From Modicisalibacter luteus DSM 23508 (GTDB taxonomy: Bacteria > Pseudomonadota > Gammaproteobacteria > Pseudomonadales > Halomonadaceae): a DNA stretch of 64,000 bases. Both the position numbers and the translations under genes were made by a program. The stretch lies in contig NZ_KB899999.1 of assembly GCF_000378505.1 (NCBI RefSeq), positions 62,001 to 126,000 of the forward strand, in the 5' to 3' direction. The notes under the pieces were generated by a model, which searched no databases, was not told the DNA's origin, and worked only from the letters and a program-made list of their open reading frames with translations. Each line of letters starts with the position of its first letter. Position 1 is the first letter of the stretch. Shown here piece after piece: positions 1 to 9,140 of the stretch.

Positions 1-182
1 CAGTGCTCCTCTCCCACGACGACAACCGGAAGCTGTCGATAGCCCAGCGATTCGACGGTGCGCACCGCGTCTGTCTCCACGCTGATATCCACCACGCTAT
101 AGTCGAGTCCCTGCTTGTCGAGGGCGCGGTAGGTGGCATGGCACTGCATGCAATCCGGCTTGCTGTAAATGGTAATACTCAT
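1..182 (-). CDS. nrdH: NrdH-type glutaredoxin-like redoxin (partial)
   Basis: Small cytoplasmic redoxin that supplies electrons to class Ib ribonucleotide reductase NrdEF. The N-terminal 60 residues are present, beginning MSITIYSKPDCMQC; the rest lies beyond the left edge of the window. The CMQC active site corresponds to the CVQC of classical NrdH proteins, and the following ATYRALDKQG and the cis-Pro strand QLPVVVV are also family-typical. The ATG at 182 follows a purine-rich GGGAACG. In many bacteria nrdH leads an nrdHIEF operon, so nrdI, nrdE and nrdF are expected just outside the window (inference). The partner genes are not visible, but the family call is firm. Confidence 0.88.
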   Translation of the reverse strand, partial: MSITIYSKPDCMQCHATYRALDKQGLDYSVVDISVETDAVRTVESLGYRQLPVVVVGEEH

Positions 183-216
183 GATAATCGTTCCCGTAAA
201 TGACAGCGGTGCGCAA

Positions 217-250
217 GAAAAGTGCTCTCGCCTCCTCAGGCCGAGAGCAC
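217..250 (-). terminator. Rho-independent terminator of the ubiM-like gene
   Basis: On the minus strand a 9-bp stem (GTGCTCTCG with CGAGAGCAC, plus inner CCT/AGG pairs) is followed by TTTTCTT. It lies about 75 bases past the stop of the hydroxylase gene and before nrdH. Confidence 0.75.
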
Positions 251-325
251 CACATATGGTAGTCATTTACGCAAAAGAATCAACATCTGGTACCGAGTCG
301 AGATCAGCGTCTCGTCAATGCTGGA

Positions 326-1516
326 TCAACGGGCGTCTCGCAGCAGATAGCTCTCAAGCCCCCAGCGTAGCGGCCCGACCTGCCTGGCCAGGCCCAACGC
401 GGCCTGGCGCAGCATACGAGCAGGCGGGCGTGCATCGCCATACAGCGACACTACGGTCTGGGAAGCCAGCCACAAGGGCCGGATCGCGCGCTGATGGGCG
501 CGTTCGTAGGCGGACAGGACAGCGGACGACCCGATATCGCCACCTCGCCGATGCTCCATGGAAATTTCACGCGCCAGCCGGTGCACGCTGGCCAGCCCGA
601 CGTTGAAGCCATGCGCAGTGGCGGGATGCAAGCCGATCGCGGCATCGCCGATCAGCGCAAGGCGCTCCTCGACCAGACGCTGCGCATAGCCGACCCACAG
701 CGGGTAGCTATGCACCTCTCCGATACGCTGCATGTCGCCCAGGCAGTGACGATAGAAGTCGGTGACCGTTGCCGAGAATGCAGCAACATCCAGTGATGCC
801 AGCCGTTCGGCTTCCGTCGGCGTTAGCGTCATGACTACCGAGGAGGTTTGCTCGTTCAGCGGCAGGAGCGCCAGTGCCCGCTCGTAGCCGAACCAGGACC
901 ATGTCGTCTCGCCATGGGGGCGCTCATGAGCCATGCGGCAAACCAGCACCTTTCGACCAGTGTCCTCGAGATGGGCAGGCAGCCCCGCCATTCGACGCGT
1001 TACTGACATCCGACCGTCGGCCGCCACGACCAGTCGGGCGTCCAACCGGCTGCCATCCTCAAGACGCAAGGTGCGTGTGCGTGTAGCGGTCTCAAGCGCG
1101 CTGACGCCCTGGCCGGTAAGCAGCGTGATCCGCGAATCGTCCAGGGCGGCCTCGAAAGCGGCACGCCGGATAACGCGGTTGGGAACGAGTTGGCCAATGG
1201 TTCGTGATGCAGAGCGTTCGCCGCCGGCCAGCGTCATGGCTTGCGGCGCGTCGCCATTGTAGAGCTGCGCCTCGCGAATCGGTGCCACGCTCTGCATGTC
1301 GATACGCTGCCAGATACCGGCCCAGGCGAGCTGACGTCGTGACGTGTGGGTCAGGGCGATCTCGCGTCCGTCTTCTCCCGGTTCTGCCAAAGCGGAATAG
1401 GGGATGCGGTCGACCACGGCCACCTCCAGCCCCATGGCGGCCAGTTCGACAGCCAGGCAGAGCCCCGCCGGCCCAGCACCCACGATCGCCACGTCGGCCA
1501 TTGTGTTTTCCGGCAT
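326..1516 (-). CDS. ubiM: FAD-dependent UbiH/COQ6-family hydroxylase, UbiM-like
   Basis: Flavoprotein monooxygenase predicted to hydroxylate the aromatic ring during ubiquinone synthesis. The 396-residue protein has an N-terminal Rossmann FAD motif (DVAIVGAGPAGLCLA), the DGREIALTH segment of the UbiH/F/I/M group, and the second FAD motif LIGDAAIGLHPATAHGFNVG near residue 290. The combination of ALAEPxxDGREIALTH and ERALALLPL resembles UbiM, the broad-specificity hydroxylase described for some proteobacteria; that sub-assignment is from memory and less certain than the family. The start at 1516 is chosen because AAGGGGA lies just upstream; an ATG at 1537 in frame lacks a site. It stands alone, ending at a terminator. 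Confidence 0.7.
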   Translation of the reverse strand: MPENTMADVAIVGAGPAGLCLAVELAAMGLEVAVVDRIPYSALAEPGEDGREIALTHTSRRQLAWAGIWQRIDMQSVAPIREAQLYNGDAPQAMTLAGGERSASRTIGQLVPNRVIRRAAFEAALDDSRITLLTGQGVSALETATRTRTLRLEDGSRLDARLVVAADGRMSVTRRMAGLPAHLEDTGRKVLVCRMAHERPHGETTWSWFGYERALALLPLNEQTSSVVMTLTPTEAERLASLDVAAFSATVTDFYRHCLGDMQRIGEVHSYPLWVGYAQRLVEERLALIGDAAIGLHPATAHGFNVGLASVHRLAREISMEHRRGGDIGSSAVLSAYERAHQRAIRPLWLASQTVVSLYGDARPPARMLRQAALGLARQVGPLRWGLESYLLRDAR

Positions 1517-1630
1517 GTCACTTTCCCCTTGCGCCATTCGTCGTTAACGGCTGTCAGTATGGCTGCTCATGATACGCTGTGGTCCACATAGCGACCACGG
1601 GCAGTGGCGATCGGCCACGCCTCAACGACA

Positions 1631-1655
1631 AACGGCCCGGCAGAGCCGGGCCGTT
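1631..1655 (-). terminator. Terminator downstream of the aldolase gene
   Basis: Strong hairpin AACGGCCCGGC-TCT-GCCGGGCCGTT on the minus strand followed by TGTCGTT, about 30 bases after the aldolase stop codon. Confidence 0.75.
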
Positions 1656-1684
1656 GCGGTAATCCCCGAGTCGCCCAGTTAACT

Positions 1685-2737
1685 TCAGGCGATGGTGATA
1701 TCCTTCGAGAGGTAGACATCCTGAATGGCGTTGAGCAGTTCGACGCCCTCCTTCATCGGCTTCTGGAAGGCCTTGCGTCCCGAGATCAGGCCCATGCCGC
1801 CGGCACGCTTGTTGATGACTGCCGTGCGTACAGCCTCACCGAGGTCCGAATGGCCCTTGGAGCCACCCCCCGAGTTGATCAGCCCGGCACGTCCCATGAA
1901 GCAGTTGGCTACCTGATAGCGGGCCAGGTCGATGGGGTGATCCGAGGTCAGCTCATCGTAGACCTTGTCGTGGGTGTGGCCAAAGCCGATCGTGCGATAA
2001 CCATTGTTGGTCTCGGCCAGCTTCTGCTTGACGATGTCGGCCTTGATGGTCGCCGCCATGTGAATGGCCTGCCCGGTCAGGTCAGACGCCACGTGATAAT
2101 CCGTGCCGTCCTTCTTGAAATCGGCGTTGCGCAGATATGACCACAGTACGGTGACCATACCCAGTTCATGGGCGCGCTCGAAGGCTTCGCTGACTTCCTG
2201 GATCTGGCGGCGGCAGTCGGGCGATCCATAATAGATGGTGGCACCGACCGCGACACAGCCCATTTCATGCGCCTGCTCGACCTGGGCGAACATCGTCTGG
2301 TCGTAGATGGCCGGGTAGGTCAATGTCTCGTTATGGTTGAGCTTGAGCATCATCGGAATTTTATGCGCATAGCGCCGTGCCACGGATGACAGCACGCCTA
2401 GCGTCGAGGCCACGCAGTTACAACCACCTTCGATGGCCAGCTCGACGATGTTCTTCGGGTCGAAGTACATCGGGTTGGGAGCGAACGAGGCACCCGCCGA
2501 GTGCTCGATGCCCTGATCCACCGGCAGGATGCCGAGATAGCCGGTACCGGCCAGGCGACCATGATTGAACAGGGTCTGCATGTTACGCAGCACATGTGGG
2601 CTACGGTCGTTATCGATCAGTACCCGGTCGACATAATCGGGGCCGGGCAGGTACAAATCCTCTTTCTTGAAGCCGGTACAGGTGTGATTCAGCAGGCTGT
2701 CGGCCTCGTCCCCCAGAAGCTTGGCAAAATCGGTCAT
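1685..2737 (-). CDS. fbaB: Class I fructose-bisphosphate aldolase
   Basis: Schiff-base aldolase of the DhnA/FbaB type that cleaves fructose 1,6-bisphosphate to dihydroxyacetone phosphate and glyceraldehyde 3-phosphate in glycolysis/gluconeogenesis. At 350 residues it equals the usual FbaB length. Family landmarks are [33 protein letters not shown] (containing the probable Schiff-base lysine region), GATIYYGSP and the phosphate-binding end [10 protein letters not shown] and [10 protein letters not shown]. The start at 2737 follows GGGAGGAG; upstream in-frame Met codons add residues not found in the family. A single gene between two terminator-like regions. Family assignment is firm; whether it works mainly in gluconeogenesis is not visible. 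Confidence 0.93.
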   Translation of the reverse strand: MTDFAKLLGDEADSLLNHTCTGFKKEDLYLPGPDYVDRVLIDNDRSPHVLRNMQTLFNHGRLAGTGYLGILPVDQGIEHSAGASFAPNPMYFDPKNIVELAIEGGCNCVASTLGVLSSVARRYAHKIPMMLKLNHNETLTYPAIYDQTMFAQVEQAHEMGCVAVGATIYYGSPDCRRQIQEVSEAFERAHELGMVTVLWSYLRNADFKKDGTDYHVASDLTGQAIHMAATIKADIVKQKLAETNNGYRTIGFGHTHDKVYDELTSDHPIDLARYQVANCFMGRAGLINSGGGSKGHSDLGEAVRTAVINKRAGGMGLISGRKAFQKPMKEGVELLNAIQDVYLSKDITIA

Positions 2738-2980
2738 CGTCCTGGTCTCCTCCCTTTGAATGAACATTGCTTCCCGCAACGACCGGCATTAGATGCCGTC
2801 CTTCATCTTGAAGGTAAACGGCGCCGCACTCAACTTTACGCTCCATGACACTTCCCTTCCGCAGCAGTGCTGCACGGGGCAGTCAGGCATAAATTATCCG
2901 TAGCAAGGCGCCTATTGAGCGTAGCGGATAAACCCTCCCAGGTGCAGGCCGACAACACTAAACCCGAAATTTTCGCGAGA

Positions 2981-4390
2981 TCAATCCTCCGCCAAGGCTG
3001 GCAACAACACCTTGACCTTGCGTGTCAGCGTGTTGCGTCCCCAGCCCAGCAGTTCAGCAGCTTCGCCTTTGCGCCCCCCGGTATGCTTGAGTGCCGTCTC
3101 GATGAGGATGCGCTCGAAGTCGGGCACGGCCTCTTCCAGCAGGTGGGTATGCCCGGCGGCCAGTGCCCTGTCGGCCCACTCGCGGAAAGCGCTGCGCCAA
3201 TCGCCGCTGGCCGCCTCGGTACCTTCAACGTCGCGCAGTTCGGGGGGCAGGTCGTCGACAAGCACCTCACGCCCCGAGGCCATTACCGTCAACCAGCGGC
3301 AGGTGTTCTCCAGCTGGCGAACGTTGCCCGGCCACGGCAGGCGAGTCAGGTGCTCCTCGGCGTCCTTGGTCAGTACCTTGGTCTCGGTGGACAGTTCACG
3401 GGCGGCTTCGGCCAGAAAGTGCTGGGCCAGTCGCGGAATGTCCTCGCGGCGCTCAGCCAGCCGTGGCAAATGCACACGAATGACATTGAGACGGTGGAAC
3501 AGATCCTCGCGAAAACGGCCATCTTCAACCAATCGCTCGAGGTTCTGGTGGGTCGCGGCAATGATACGCACGTCGACCCTGACCGGTGTGTGTCCGCCAA
3601 CGCGATAGAACTCGCCGTCGGCCAGCACGCGCAGCAGGCGGGTCTGGGTATCGGGCGGCATGTCGCCGATCTCGTCAAGGAACAGTGTGCCGCCATCGGA
3701 TTGCTCGAAGCGGCCGCGACGTTGCGCGGTGGCCCCGGTAAAGGCGCCCTTCTCGTGACCGAACAGCTCGGACTCCATCAGGTCCTTGGGGATGGCCGCC
3801 ATGTTCAGGGCGATGAACGGGTTCGCGCGGCGCGGACTGTGCTGATGCAATGCCTGAGCCACACGCTCCTTGCCAGTCCCCGATTCGCCATTGATGAGCA
3901 CAGTAATATGCGACTGGGACAAGCGGCCGATGGCGCGAAAGACCTCCTGCATGGCCGGCGCCTCACCGATGATCTCGGCAGACAACCCCTCCGGTACCGC
4001 GGCTGGTGCCCGACGCTCGCGGGCATGCGCTACCGCACGGCGCACCAATGCCAAGGCATCGTCGACATCGAAGGGTTTGGGTAGATACTCGAAGGCACCG
4101 CCCTGGTAGGAAGCCACCGCGCTGTCGAGATCGGAATGCGCGGTCATCACGATTACCGGCATGTCAGGATTGCTCTCGCGAATCCTGGCCAACAGTTCAA
4201 GCCCGTCGAGCCCCGGCATGCGAATGTCGGTGAGCAGCACGTCGGGAGGATGACGCGTGATGTCATCGAGTGCCGTATCGGCACGGTCGAAACTAGTCAC
4301 CTCGAGATCCGGTTGCGCCAGGGCACGCTCGAGCACCCAGCGAATGGCACGGTCGTCGTCGACGATAACGATGCGGGCGGTATCGGTCAT
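2981..4390 (-). CDS. glnG: Nitrogen regulation response regulator NtrC
   Basis: Sigma-54 activator of the nitrogen-limitation response, phosphorylated by NtrB. The 469-residue protein has a receiver domain (acidic DDD near residues 11-13, phospho-acceptor Asp55 in TDIRMPG, Lys in KPFD), an AAA+ domain with Walker A GESGTGKE at about 168-175 and the sigma-54 contact loop GAFTGA at about 215-220, and a C-terminal Fis-type helix-turn-helix ([21 protein letters not shown]). The start has GGAGG five bases upstream. It follows ntrB by 64 bases and is presumably co-transcribed. Its predicted binding palindromes occur upstream of ntrB (5604) and glnA (8165). Confidence 0.96.
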   Translation of the reverse strand: MTDTARIVIVDDDRAIRWVLERALAQPDLEVTSFDRADTALDDITRHPPDVLLTDIRMPGLDGLELLARIRESNPDMPVIVMTAHSDLDSAVASYQGGAFEYLPKPFDVDDALALVRRAVAHARERRAPAAVPEGLSAEIIGEAPAMQEVFRAIGRLSQSHITVLINGESGTGKERVAQALHQHSPRRANPFIALNMAAIPKDLMESELFGHEKGAFTGATAQRRGRFEQSDGGTLFLDEIGDMPPDTQTRLLRVLADGEFYRVGGHTPVRVDVRIIAATHQNLERLVEDGRFREDLFHRLNVIRVHLPRLAERREDIPRLAQHFLAEAARELSTETKVLTKDAEEHLTRLPWPGNVRQLENTCRWLTVMASGREVLVDDLPPELRDVEGTEAASGDWRSAFREWADRALAAGHTHLLEEAVPDFERILIETALKHTGGRKGEAAELLGWGRNTLTRKVKVLLPALAED

Positions 4391-4454
4391 AGGGCCTCCA
4401 GCGGGCGAACGGAACGCAAAGCGAAAAAGCGCGAAGCAACGATGGTCGTTCTCA

Positions 4455-5510
4455 TCAGTGCGTCTCTATCGGGATCATCAAACGGAATTCGGTACAGCCA
4501 GGGTGCGAGTCGCACTCGATCAGCCCCTGATGCTGGTGCAGGATCGATTGCGCGATGGACAATCCCAGACCACTGCCTTCGGCACGCCCCGACACCATGG
4601 GAAAAAACAGGGTTTCGCGCAGGCTGGCATGAATCCCGGGGCCGTTGTCGATCACCGCCACCTCACAGACCAGCCGGTGGCGCTCGGCTCCCAGGGTGAA
4701 CTGACGTCGCGCTCGGGTACGCAGGATCAGCTGCGGATGCTCGGTACCGCTCTCCTCCATGGCCTGCACGGCATTGCGCGCCACGTTGAGCACCGCCTGG
4801 ATCAATTGGGCATCGTCGCCGCGCAGTTCGGGCAGGCTGGGGTCGTAATCGCGGACATAGTCCACCCGGTGGTGCTCTACCTCCAGCAAGGCACGGACGC
4901 GCTCGATGACCTGATGAACATTCAGTGCCTCGTGATGCACAAGGTTGTTGGGCCCAAGCATGCGGTCGACCAGGTCACGCAGCCGGTCGGCCTCTTCGAC
5001 AATAATGCGGGTGAATTCCGCTAGCTGCGGATTGGGCAGGTCACGTTCGAGCAGCTGAGCCGCCCCACGGATCCCCCCCAACGGATTCTTGATTTCGTGA
5101 GCCAGGCCCCGGGACAGCACCTTGATGGTTTCCTGACGAGCAATCAGAGCCTCTTCGCGGGAAATACGCATCAGCCGATCACGCGGCTCGATCTCCAGCA
5201 GCAGCTCGCTCTCGTTCAACGGCGTCACGGTGAAATCCACCGTGGTTGCCTCGCCGCCGGGCAGAACCAGAACCGCCTCGCGCTGGGTAAAGGGGTGCTG
5301 TTCGCCCAGCGCCTTGTTCAATAACTCGGCAACAGCGCCGTTCTCCCCCTCCAGGCTGTCGAGCCGGGTTCCCTGCACCCGGCTCAGGCTCACCGCCAGT
5401 AGTGCTTCGGCGGCCGGGTTCAACCAGCGCACGCGTAACGCCCCGTCCAGAGTCACCACGGCGGTGGTCAGATGTTCCAGCAAGCGTTGATACATGGCCT
5501 TGTTCCGCAT
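4455..5510 (-). CDS. glnL: Nitrogen regulation sensor kinase NtrB
   Basis: Cytoplasmic histidine kinase/phosphatase that responds to PII and controls NtrC phosphorylation. The 351 residues comprise an N-terminal PAS domain (about 5-110), the H-box GLAHEIKNPLGG with His138, an N-box NVARNAVQAM, and the ATP-binding G boxes DNGPGIH and GSGLGLSIAQSILHQHQG. No membrane segment is present, as expected for NtrB. The start at 5510 has GAAGGGAA upstream. A 17-bp NtrC palindrome about 95 bases upstream suggests autoregulation of ntrBC. Confidence 0.96.
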   Translation of the reverse strand: MRNKAMYQRLLEHLTTAVVTLDGALRVRWLNPAAEALLAVSLSRVQGTRLDSLEGENGAVAELLNKALGEQHPFTQREAVLVLPGGEATTVDFTVTPLNESELLLEIEPRDRLMRISREEALIARQETIKVLSRGLAHEIKNPLGGIRGAAQLLERDLPNPQLAEFTRIIVEEADRLRDLVDRMLGPNNLVHHEALNVHQVIERVRALLEVEHHRVDYVRDYDPSLPELRGDDAQLIQAVLNVARNAVQAMEESGTEHPQLILRTRARRQFTLGAERHRLVCEVAVIDNGPGIHASLRETLFFPMVSGRAEGSGLGLSIAQSILHQHQGLIECDSHPGCTEFRLMIPIETH

Positions 5511-5603
5511 AATGGCTTCCCTTCGCGTTAGTCATTGCAAGAAGCGCGCCATCTACAGGTAGAGCGTATTCCGCGGGGTTAGCGAGAGTATGGCCAGCTG
5601 GCA

Positions 5604-5620
5604 TGCACCATGATAGTGCA
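5604..5620 (-). promoter_or_regulatory. Predicted NtrC-binding palindrome upstream of ntrB
   Basis: TGCACC-ATGAT-AGTGCA matches the enteric NtrC consensus TGCACY-N5-RGTGCA. It is centred about 100 bases before the ntrB start codon. In enterics a comparable site lets NtrC repress its own glnL promoter; the same role here is inference. Confidence 0.65.
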
Positions 5621-5697
5621 TTGCAAAACCCGCATTGCCCCATCGCGTACAGCCAGCCGATGATGCATGTGACAAAAACGGGCAGCCAGGGAGGATA

Positions 5698-6330
5698 TCA
5701 GTTGCCGGAATCGTTCCGGGGTAGGCCGCTCAAGTTGCTGGGGTTGGCCGGCGAATTGGCGCTGGCGCGATGAACGTATAACGTCACCGGCGCACTGCGA
5801 TGACGCACCTGGCCGGAGGCATCCAGCAGTTCAGCCTGCAGACTGTGCTCGCCACGGTCCAAGTTGGTGAGCATGAATGCCCTGGTATGCATCGCCGACT
5901 GACTGATTTCTCCATCGACCAGTAGCCGCACGCGGTGGTCCGGCCGCAGGTCGGGATCGACATCCAGTTCAACCTGAACGTTACCGCCGTAACCGGTCTG
6001 AAGCGTCGCTTCATCCTGTGGCGAGGCGATCTGGAAGGTGGAATAGGGCATGAAAGGCTCGCCAGGGCGACTTTCGCTCGTCCTCGGGCGTGACGAACGC
6101 TCGGCCTGGCCGGTGTCGTTGCTTGACGGTGCGGAGCTGGCTGCGGGGGCTGTGGCTTCCAGGGATGGCACGACCGTCAGAGGCTCGAGTTTGATCTTCT
6201 CGCTGTTGCCGCGCGGCTGGTCGGTAAAGACCACGTTTCCCTGCTCATCCGTGTAGCGGTAGACCGTGGCTGCATCGAGACTGGCCCAGGGCAACAGGGT
6301 ACCCAGCAATAGGCAGGACAATCGCCGCAT
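5698..6330 (-). CDS. DUF4124 domain secreted protein
   Basis: Exported protein of unknown function, 210 residues. An N-terminal signal peptide (MRRLSCLLLGTLLPWASLDA) is followed directly by the DUF4124 motif ATVYRYTDEQGNVVFTDQPRG at about 21-41, a Ser/Pro/Ala-rich low-complexity linker (about 55-90), and a C-terminal beta-rich region that resembles an Ig-like fold (VQVELDVDPDLRPDHRVRLLVDG). DUF4124 genes are often found between glnA and ntrB in gammaproteobacteria, as here; the reason is unknown. It is likely periplasmic. No catalytic motif is visible. Confidence 0.82.
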   Translation of the reverse strand: MRRLSCLLLGTLLPWASLDAATVYRYTDEQGNVVFTDQPRGNSEKIKLEPLTVVPSLEATAPAASSAPSSNDTGQAERSSRPRTSESRPGEPFMPYSTFQIASPQDEATLQTGYGGNVQVELDVDPDLRPDHRVRLLVDGEISQSAMHTRAFMLTNLDRGEHSLQAELLDASGQVRHRSAPVTLYVHRASANSPANPSNLSGLPRNDSGN

Positions 6331-6395
6331 GACCTTCTCCTCGATAACTGCAAGCCGATGATCGGCACCTGACGAACGTAGCCGTAGTGTAACGT

Positions 6396-6425
6396 AAAAA
6401 GGGCCCCGCCATGCGGAGCCCTTTA
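6396..6425 (-). terminator. Terminator downstream of glnA
   Basis: Minus-strand stem AAAGGGCTCCGC-ATG-GCGGGGCCCTTT followed by TTACG, about 40 bases past the glnA stop and before the DUF4124 gene. It should separate glnA transcription from DUF4124-ntrBC. Confidence 0.8.
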
Positions 6426-6462
6426 ATCACGCCATCCCAACGGGATGCAGCGTTATCGCTGC

Positions 6463-7872
6463 TTAGCAGCTGTAATACAGGTCGAACTCGATCGGGTGCG
6501 TGGTCATGCGCAGGCGCTCGACATCCTCGCCCTTGAGTTCGATATAGGCGTCGATCATGTCGTCAGTGAAGACACCACCTTCGGTCAGGAACGCACGATC
6601 CTTGTCGAGGGCTTCCAGCGCCTGATCGAGGCTATTGGCTACGGTCGGCACCTTCTTGCCTTCTTCCGGCGGCAGGTCGTACAGGTTCTTGTCCATGGCA
6701 TCGCCAGGGTGAATCTTGTTCTTGATGCCGTCGATACCCGCCATCAGCATCGCCGCGAAGGCCAGGTACGGGTTGGCGGTCGGATCGGGGAAACGGCACT
6801 CGACGCGCTTGCCCTTAGGGCTGGCAGTGTACGGGATACGGATTGAGGCAGAACGGTTGCGTGCCGAGTAGGCCAGCATGACCGGCGCTTCGAATCCTGG
6901 CACCAAGCGCTTGTAGGAGTTCGTCGAGGCGTTGGTAAAGGCATTCAGGGCACGAGCGTGCTTGATGATGCCGCCAATGTAGTACAACGCCATCTCGGAG
7001 AGGCCAGCATACTGATCGCCAGCGAACTGGTTCTGGCCTTCCTTCCAGAAGGACTGGTGAACGTGCATGCCAGACCCGTTGTCGCCGACCAGGGGCTTGG
7101 GCATGAAGGTCGCGGTCTTGCCGTAGGCGTGGGCCACGTTGTGAACCACGTACTTGAGTTCCTGAACCTCGTCGGCCTTCTTGACCAGGGTGTTGAACTT
7201 GACGCCGATTTCGTTCTGACCGGCGTTCGCCACCTCGTGGTGATGCACTTCAACCGACTGGCCGATGGCTTCGAGGGTGTTGCACATCGCGCTACGGATA
7301 TCGTGGAAGCTGTCCACCGGCGGAACCGGGAAGTAGCCGCCCTTGACGCGCGGACGGTGACCCAGGTTTCCACCTTCAAGCTTGGTCGCGTCGGTCGACC
7401 AGGCACCCTCTTCGGAGGTGATCTTGTACATGGAGCCCTGAATATCGGACTTCCAATGCACCTCGTCGAAAATGAAGAATTCCGGCTCCGGGCCGAAGAA
7501 GGCCACGTCACCCAGGCCAGTGGTGTTCAGGTAGGCCTCAGCGCGCTTGGCAATGGAGCGCGGGTCACGGTCATAGCCCTGCATGGTAGCAGGCTCGATG
7601 ATGTCGCAACGCAGCACCAGCGTCGAATCCTCGGTGAACGGATCGAGGAAGCCGGTGCCGTCTTCAGGGCGCAGAATCATGTCGGATTCATTGATGCCCT
7701 TCCAGCCTTCGATGGAGGAACCGTCGAACATCTGACCGTTCTCGAAGAACTCCTCGTCGACGGCGTTTGCCGGAATCGTAACGTGCTGCTCTTTACCCTT
7801 GGTATCGGTGAAGCGCAGGTCAACCCACTTGACGTCGTGTTCCTCAATCAGGGCGAGTGTCTTCTCAGACAT
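6463..7872 (-). CDS. glnA: Glutamine synthetase type I
   Basis: Dodecameric cytoplasmic enzyme joining ammonia to glutamate with ATP; first step of ammonia assimilation under nitrogen limitation. The 469-residue length equals E. coli GlnA. Visible signatures are [17 protein letters not shown], the metal-binding [10 protein letters not shown], the ATP-binding stretch [16 protein letters not shown], the NRSASIRIP site and the adenylylation loop NLYDLPPEE with Tyr398, so GlnE-mediated adenylylation is expected. The start at 7872 ([12 protein letters not shown]) follows AGGACATC; an upstream in-frame codon only adds four residues. Expression is predicted to depend on the sigma-54 promoter at 7986-8001 and NtrC sites beyond it. 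Confidence 0.98.
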   Translation of the reverse strand: MSEKTLALIEEHDVKWVDLRFTDTKGKEQHVTIPANAVDEEFFENGQMFDGSSIEGWKGINESDMILRPEDGTGFLDPFTEDSTLVLRCDIIEPATMQGYDRDPRSIAKRAEAYLNTTGLGDVAFFGPEPEFFIFDEVHWKSDIQGSMYKITSEEGAWSTDATKLEGGNLGHRPRVKGGYFPVPPVDSFHDIRSAMCNTLEAIGQSVEVHHHEVANAGQNEIGVKFNTLVKKADEVQELKYVVHNVAHAYGKTATFMPKPLVGDNGSGMHVHQSFWKEGQNQFAGDQYAGLSEMALYYIGGIIKHARALNAFTNASTNSYKRLVPGFEAPVMLAYSARNRSASIRIPYTASPKGKRVECRFPDPTANPYLAFAAMLMAGIDGIKNKIHPGDAMDKNLYDLPPEEGKKVPTVANSLDQALEALDKDRAFLTEGGVFTDDMIDAYIELKGEDVERLRMTTHPIEFDLYYSC

Positions 7873-7985
7873 GATGTCCTCCACTAATGAGCCCAGGGCT
7901 CGAATCGATGGCTTGCGTGTCCAGCGTCACTTTGTAGCATGCCGAGCCAATATTGCCCATGGCACGCCCAATCTGGCGAATGAAA

Positions 7986-8001
7986 TGCAGAAGGCGTGCC
8001 A
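7986..8001 (-). promoter_or_regulatory. Sigma-54 promoter of glnA
   Basis: On the minus strand TGGCAC-GCCTT-CTGCA matches the -24/-12 consensus TGGCAC-N5-TTGCA at 10 of 11 defined positions, with the invariant GG and GC ten bases apart. The start of transcription would be near 7974, giving a leader of about 100 bases before the glnA ATG. The rest of the 7873-8400 gap holds the NtrC sites and otherwise AT-rich DNA. Confidence 0.75.
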
Positions 8002-8164
8002 AAATGGCGCAACATGCCAGAACGATTCTAGTAATTCCTTGTTTTTTAATTGAAATAATCAAGACATCCCTTTCCTGGAAGCGGCACCGAAAATACCTCC
8101 TCCCGCCTCATGCAGGTGCACGCCCTACATAAGCGCACCAACTTGAAACATTAAACCCACCAAA

Positions 8165-8181
8165 TGCACTATTTAGGTGCA
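8165..8181 (-). promoter_or_regulatory. Predicted NtrC enhancer site upstream of glnA
   Basis: TGCACT-ATTTA-GGTGCA is a full match to the 17-bp NtrC palindrome, about 165-180 bases upstream of the sigma-54 promoter. A weaker site lies at 8134-8150 (GCACC then AACTT, degenerate right arm), and 8111-8120 holds TGCAGGTGCA. Two neighbouring sites of unequal strength resemble the paired enhancers of enteric glnA. Confidence 0.7.
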
Positions 8182-8400
8182 GACTATTTGACACGCATTT
8201 TTTGTGGGCAAAAATACCCACATACGCCTCGAATCGGCGATAATTATGGGACTCACCTAGTGACACACAAAAAAACCATTCTTGGGATTTCCAAAAATCA
8301 GTCGCCTGAACATTGAAACCCTTTGAAACCCACGACTACGCTTCAATTACATAACCTCGGGCAGGAATCCCAACGAGGTTCATGACGTAAGGAAACGTCT

Positions 8401-9036
8401 ATGACTATCGTGACCCACAGGCGGCCTGTGCCCACGTCACGGCAGCCGGCCCTGTACCGGACTTCAGGTCGCCAAGCAATGAAACACTTTTGCGTCATCA
8501 TCGATACGCGTCGCGGCTACGCGCGTCTCGGCCGATGCCTGCGAGCCATCGCTACAGCCGTTACCAATGATCAAGGTTCCGTCGACATCATCCTGGTTGC
8601 CGACAGGGTACGCTCGCGTCTTGTCACCCTGGCCGATCAGCACGGCGCAAGTATCATCAAACTACCCGCCGGGCCGCGTGGACAACGCTACAACACTATT
8701 GCCAATTCCGTGCAGACCGAGGCCCTGGTATTCATCGATGCCACGGCTGAAGTCCCGCCAGCGTGGTTCATGCAAATCGAGGATGCCCTGCATGACTATT
8801 GGAATGCCGTCATCCTGACGACACAGAGCCGTTTCCCGCCCTGGCTGGCACGTTTCTATCACCCAGCGGGACGCACTCTGGCTCTGGCGATCAAGCGAAC
8901 CTGGTTCGAGCGCGTCGGAGGTTTCGACCCCGACCTGGACAACGAAGCCGAGCGCGATTTGGTCGGCAGGCTCATGGCTTGTCATGCTCGAGTACTGCAA
9001 CTCACCCCCAATGGCGATACACAGCATCCCAGCTAG
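8401..9036 (+). CDS. Glycosyltransferase-like protein (GT2-like fold)
   Basis: Putative transferase of 211 residues, function unknown. After a short N-terminal extension, the region from MKHFCVIIDTR reads like a small GT-A domain: DIILVADRVRSRLVTLADQHGA (beta-alpha nucleotide-binding unit), GPRGQRYNTIANSVQTEALVFIDATAEVPPAWF (resembling the segment preceding the DxD site of GT2 proteins, here with a single FIDAT) and FERVGGFDPDLDNEAERDLVGRL (the acceptor-site GGFD...E..D motif). AAGGAAACG precedes the first ATG; Met26 is an alternative start. The next gene is a NodB-like protein on the same strand, which suggests a shared carbohydrate role. Substrate cannot be predicted. Confidence 0.5.
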   Translation: MTIVTHRRPVPTSRQPALYRTSGRQAMKHFCVIIDTRRGYARLGRCLRAIATAVTNDQGSVDIILVADRVRSRLVTLADQHGASIIKLPAGPRGQRYNTIANSVQTEALVFIDATAEVPPAWFMQIEDALHDYWNAVILTTQSRFPPWLARFYHPAGRTLALAIKRTWFERVGGFDPDLDNEAERDLVGRLMACHARVLQLTPNGDTQHPS

Positions 9037-9140
9037 GCAGGCTGCAGAGAGCGTCATAAACTGAACGCAGGAAGCGCGTTGGCGCGTGTCCGGGAGATCG
9101 TCCAGATGAGGGACACGCTCCCGGCTCAAGGAGAGAGCCT

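Noticed and set aside
249-260. ACCACATATGGT palindrome upstream of nrdH as an NrdR box
   Set aside because: It fits the NrdR consensus poorly and a second, properly spaced box is missing.
2867-4084. 405-codon plus-strand frame opposite ntrC
   Set aside because: It mirrors the ntrC gene, whose domains and motifs are complete; the frame exists because of high GC codon bias.
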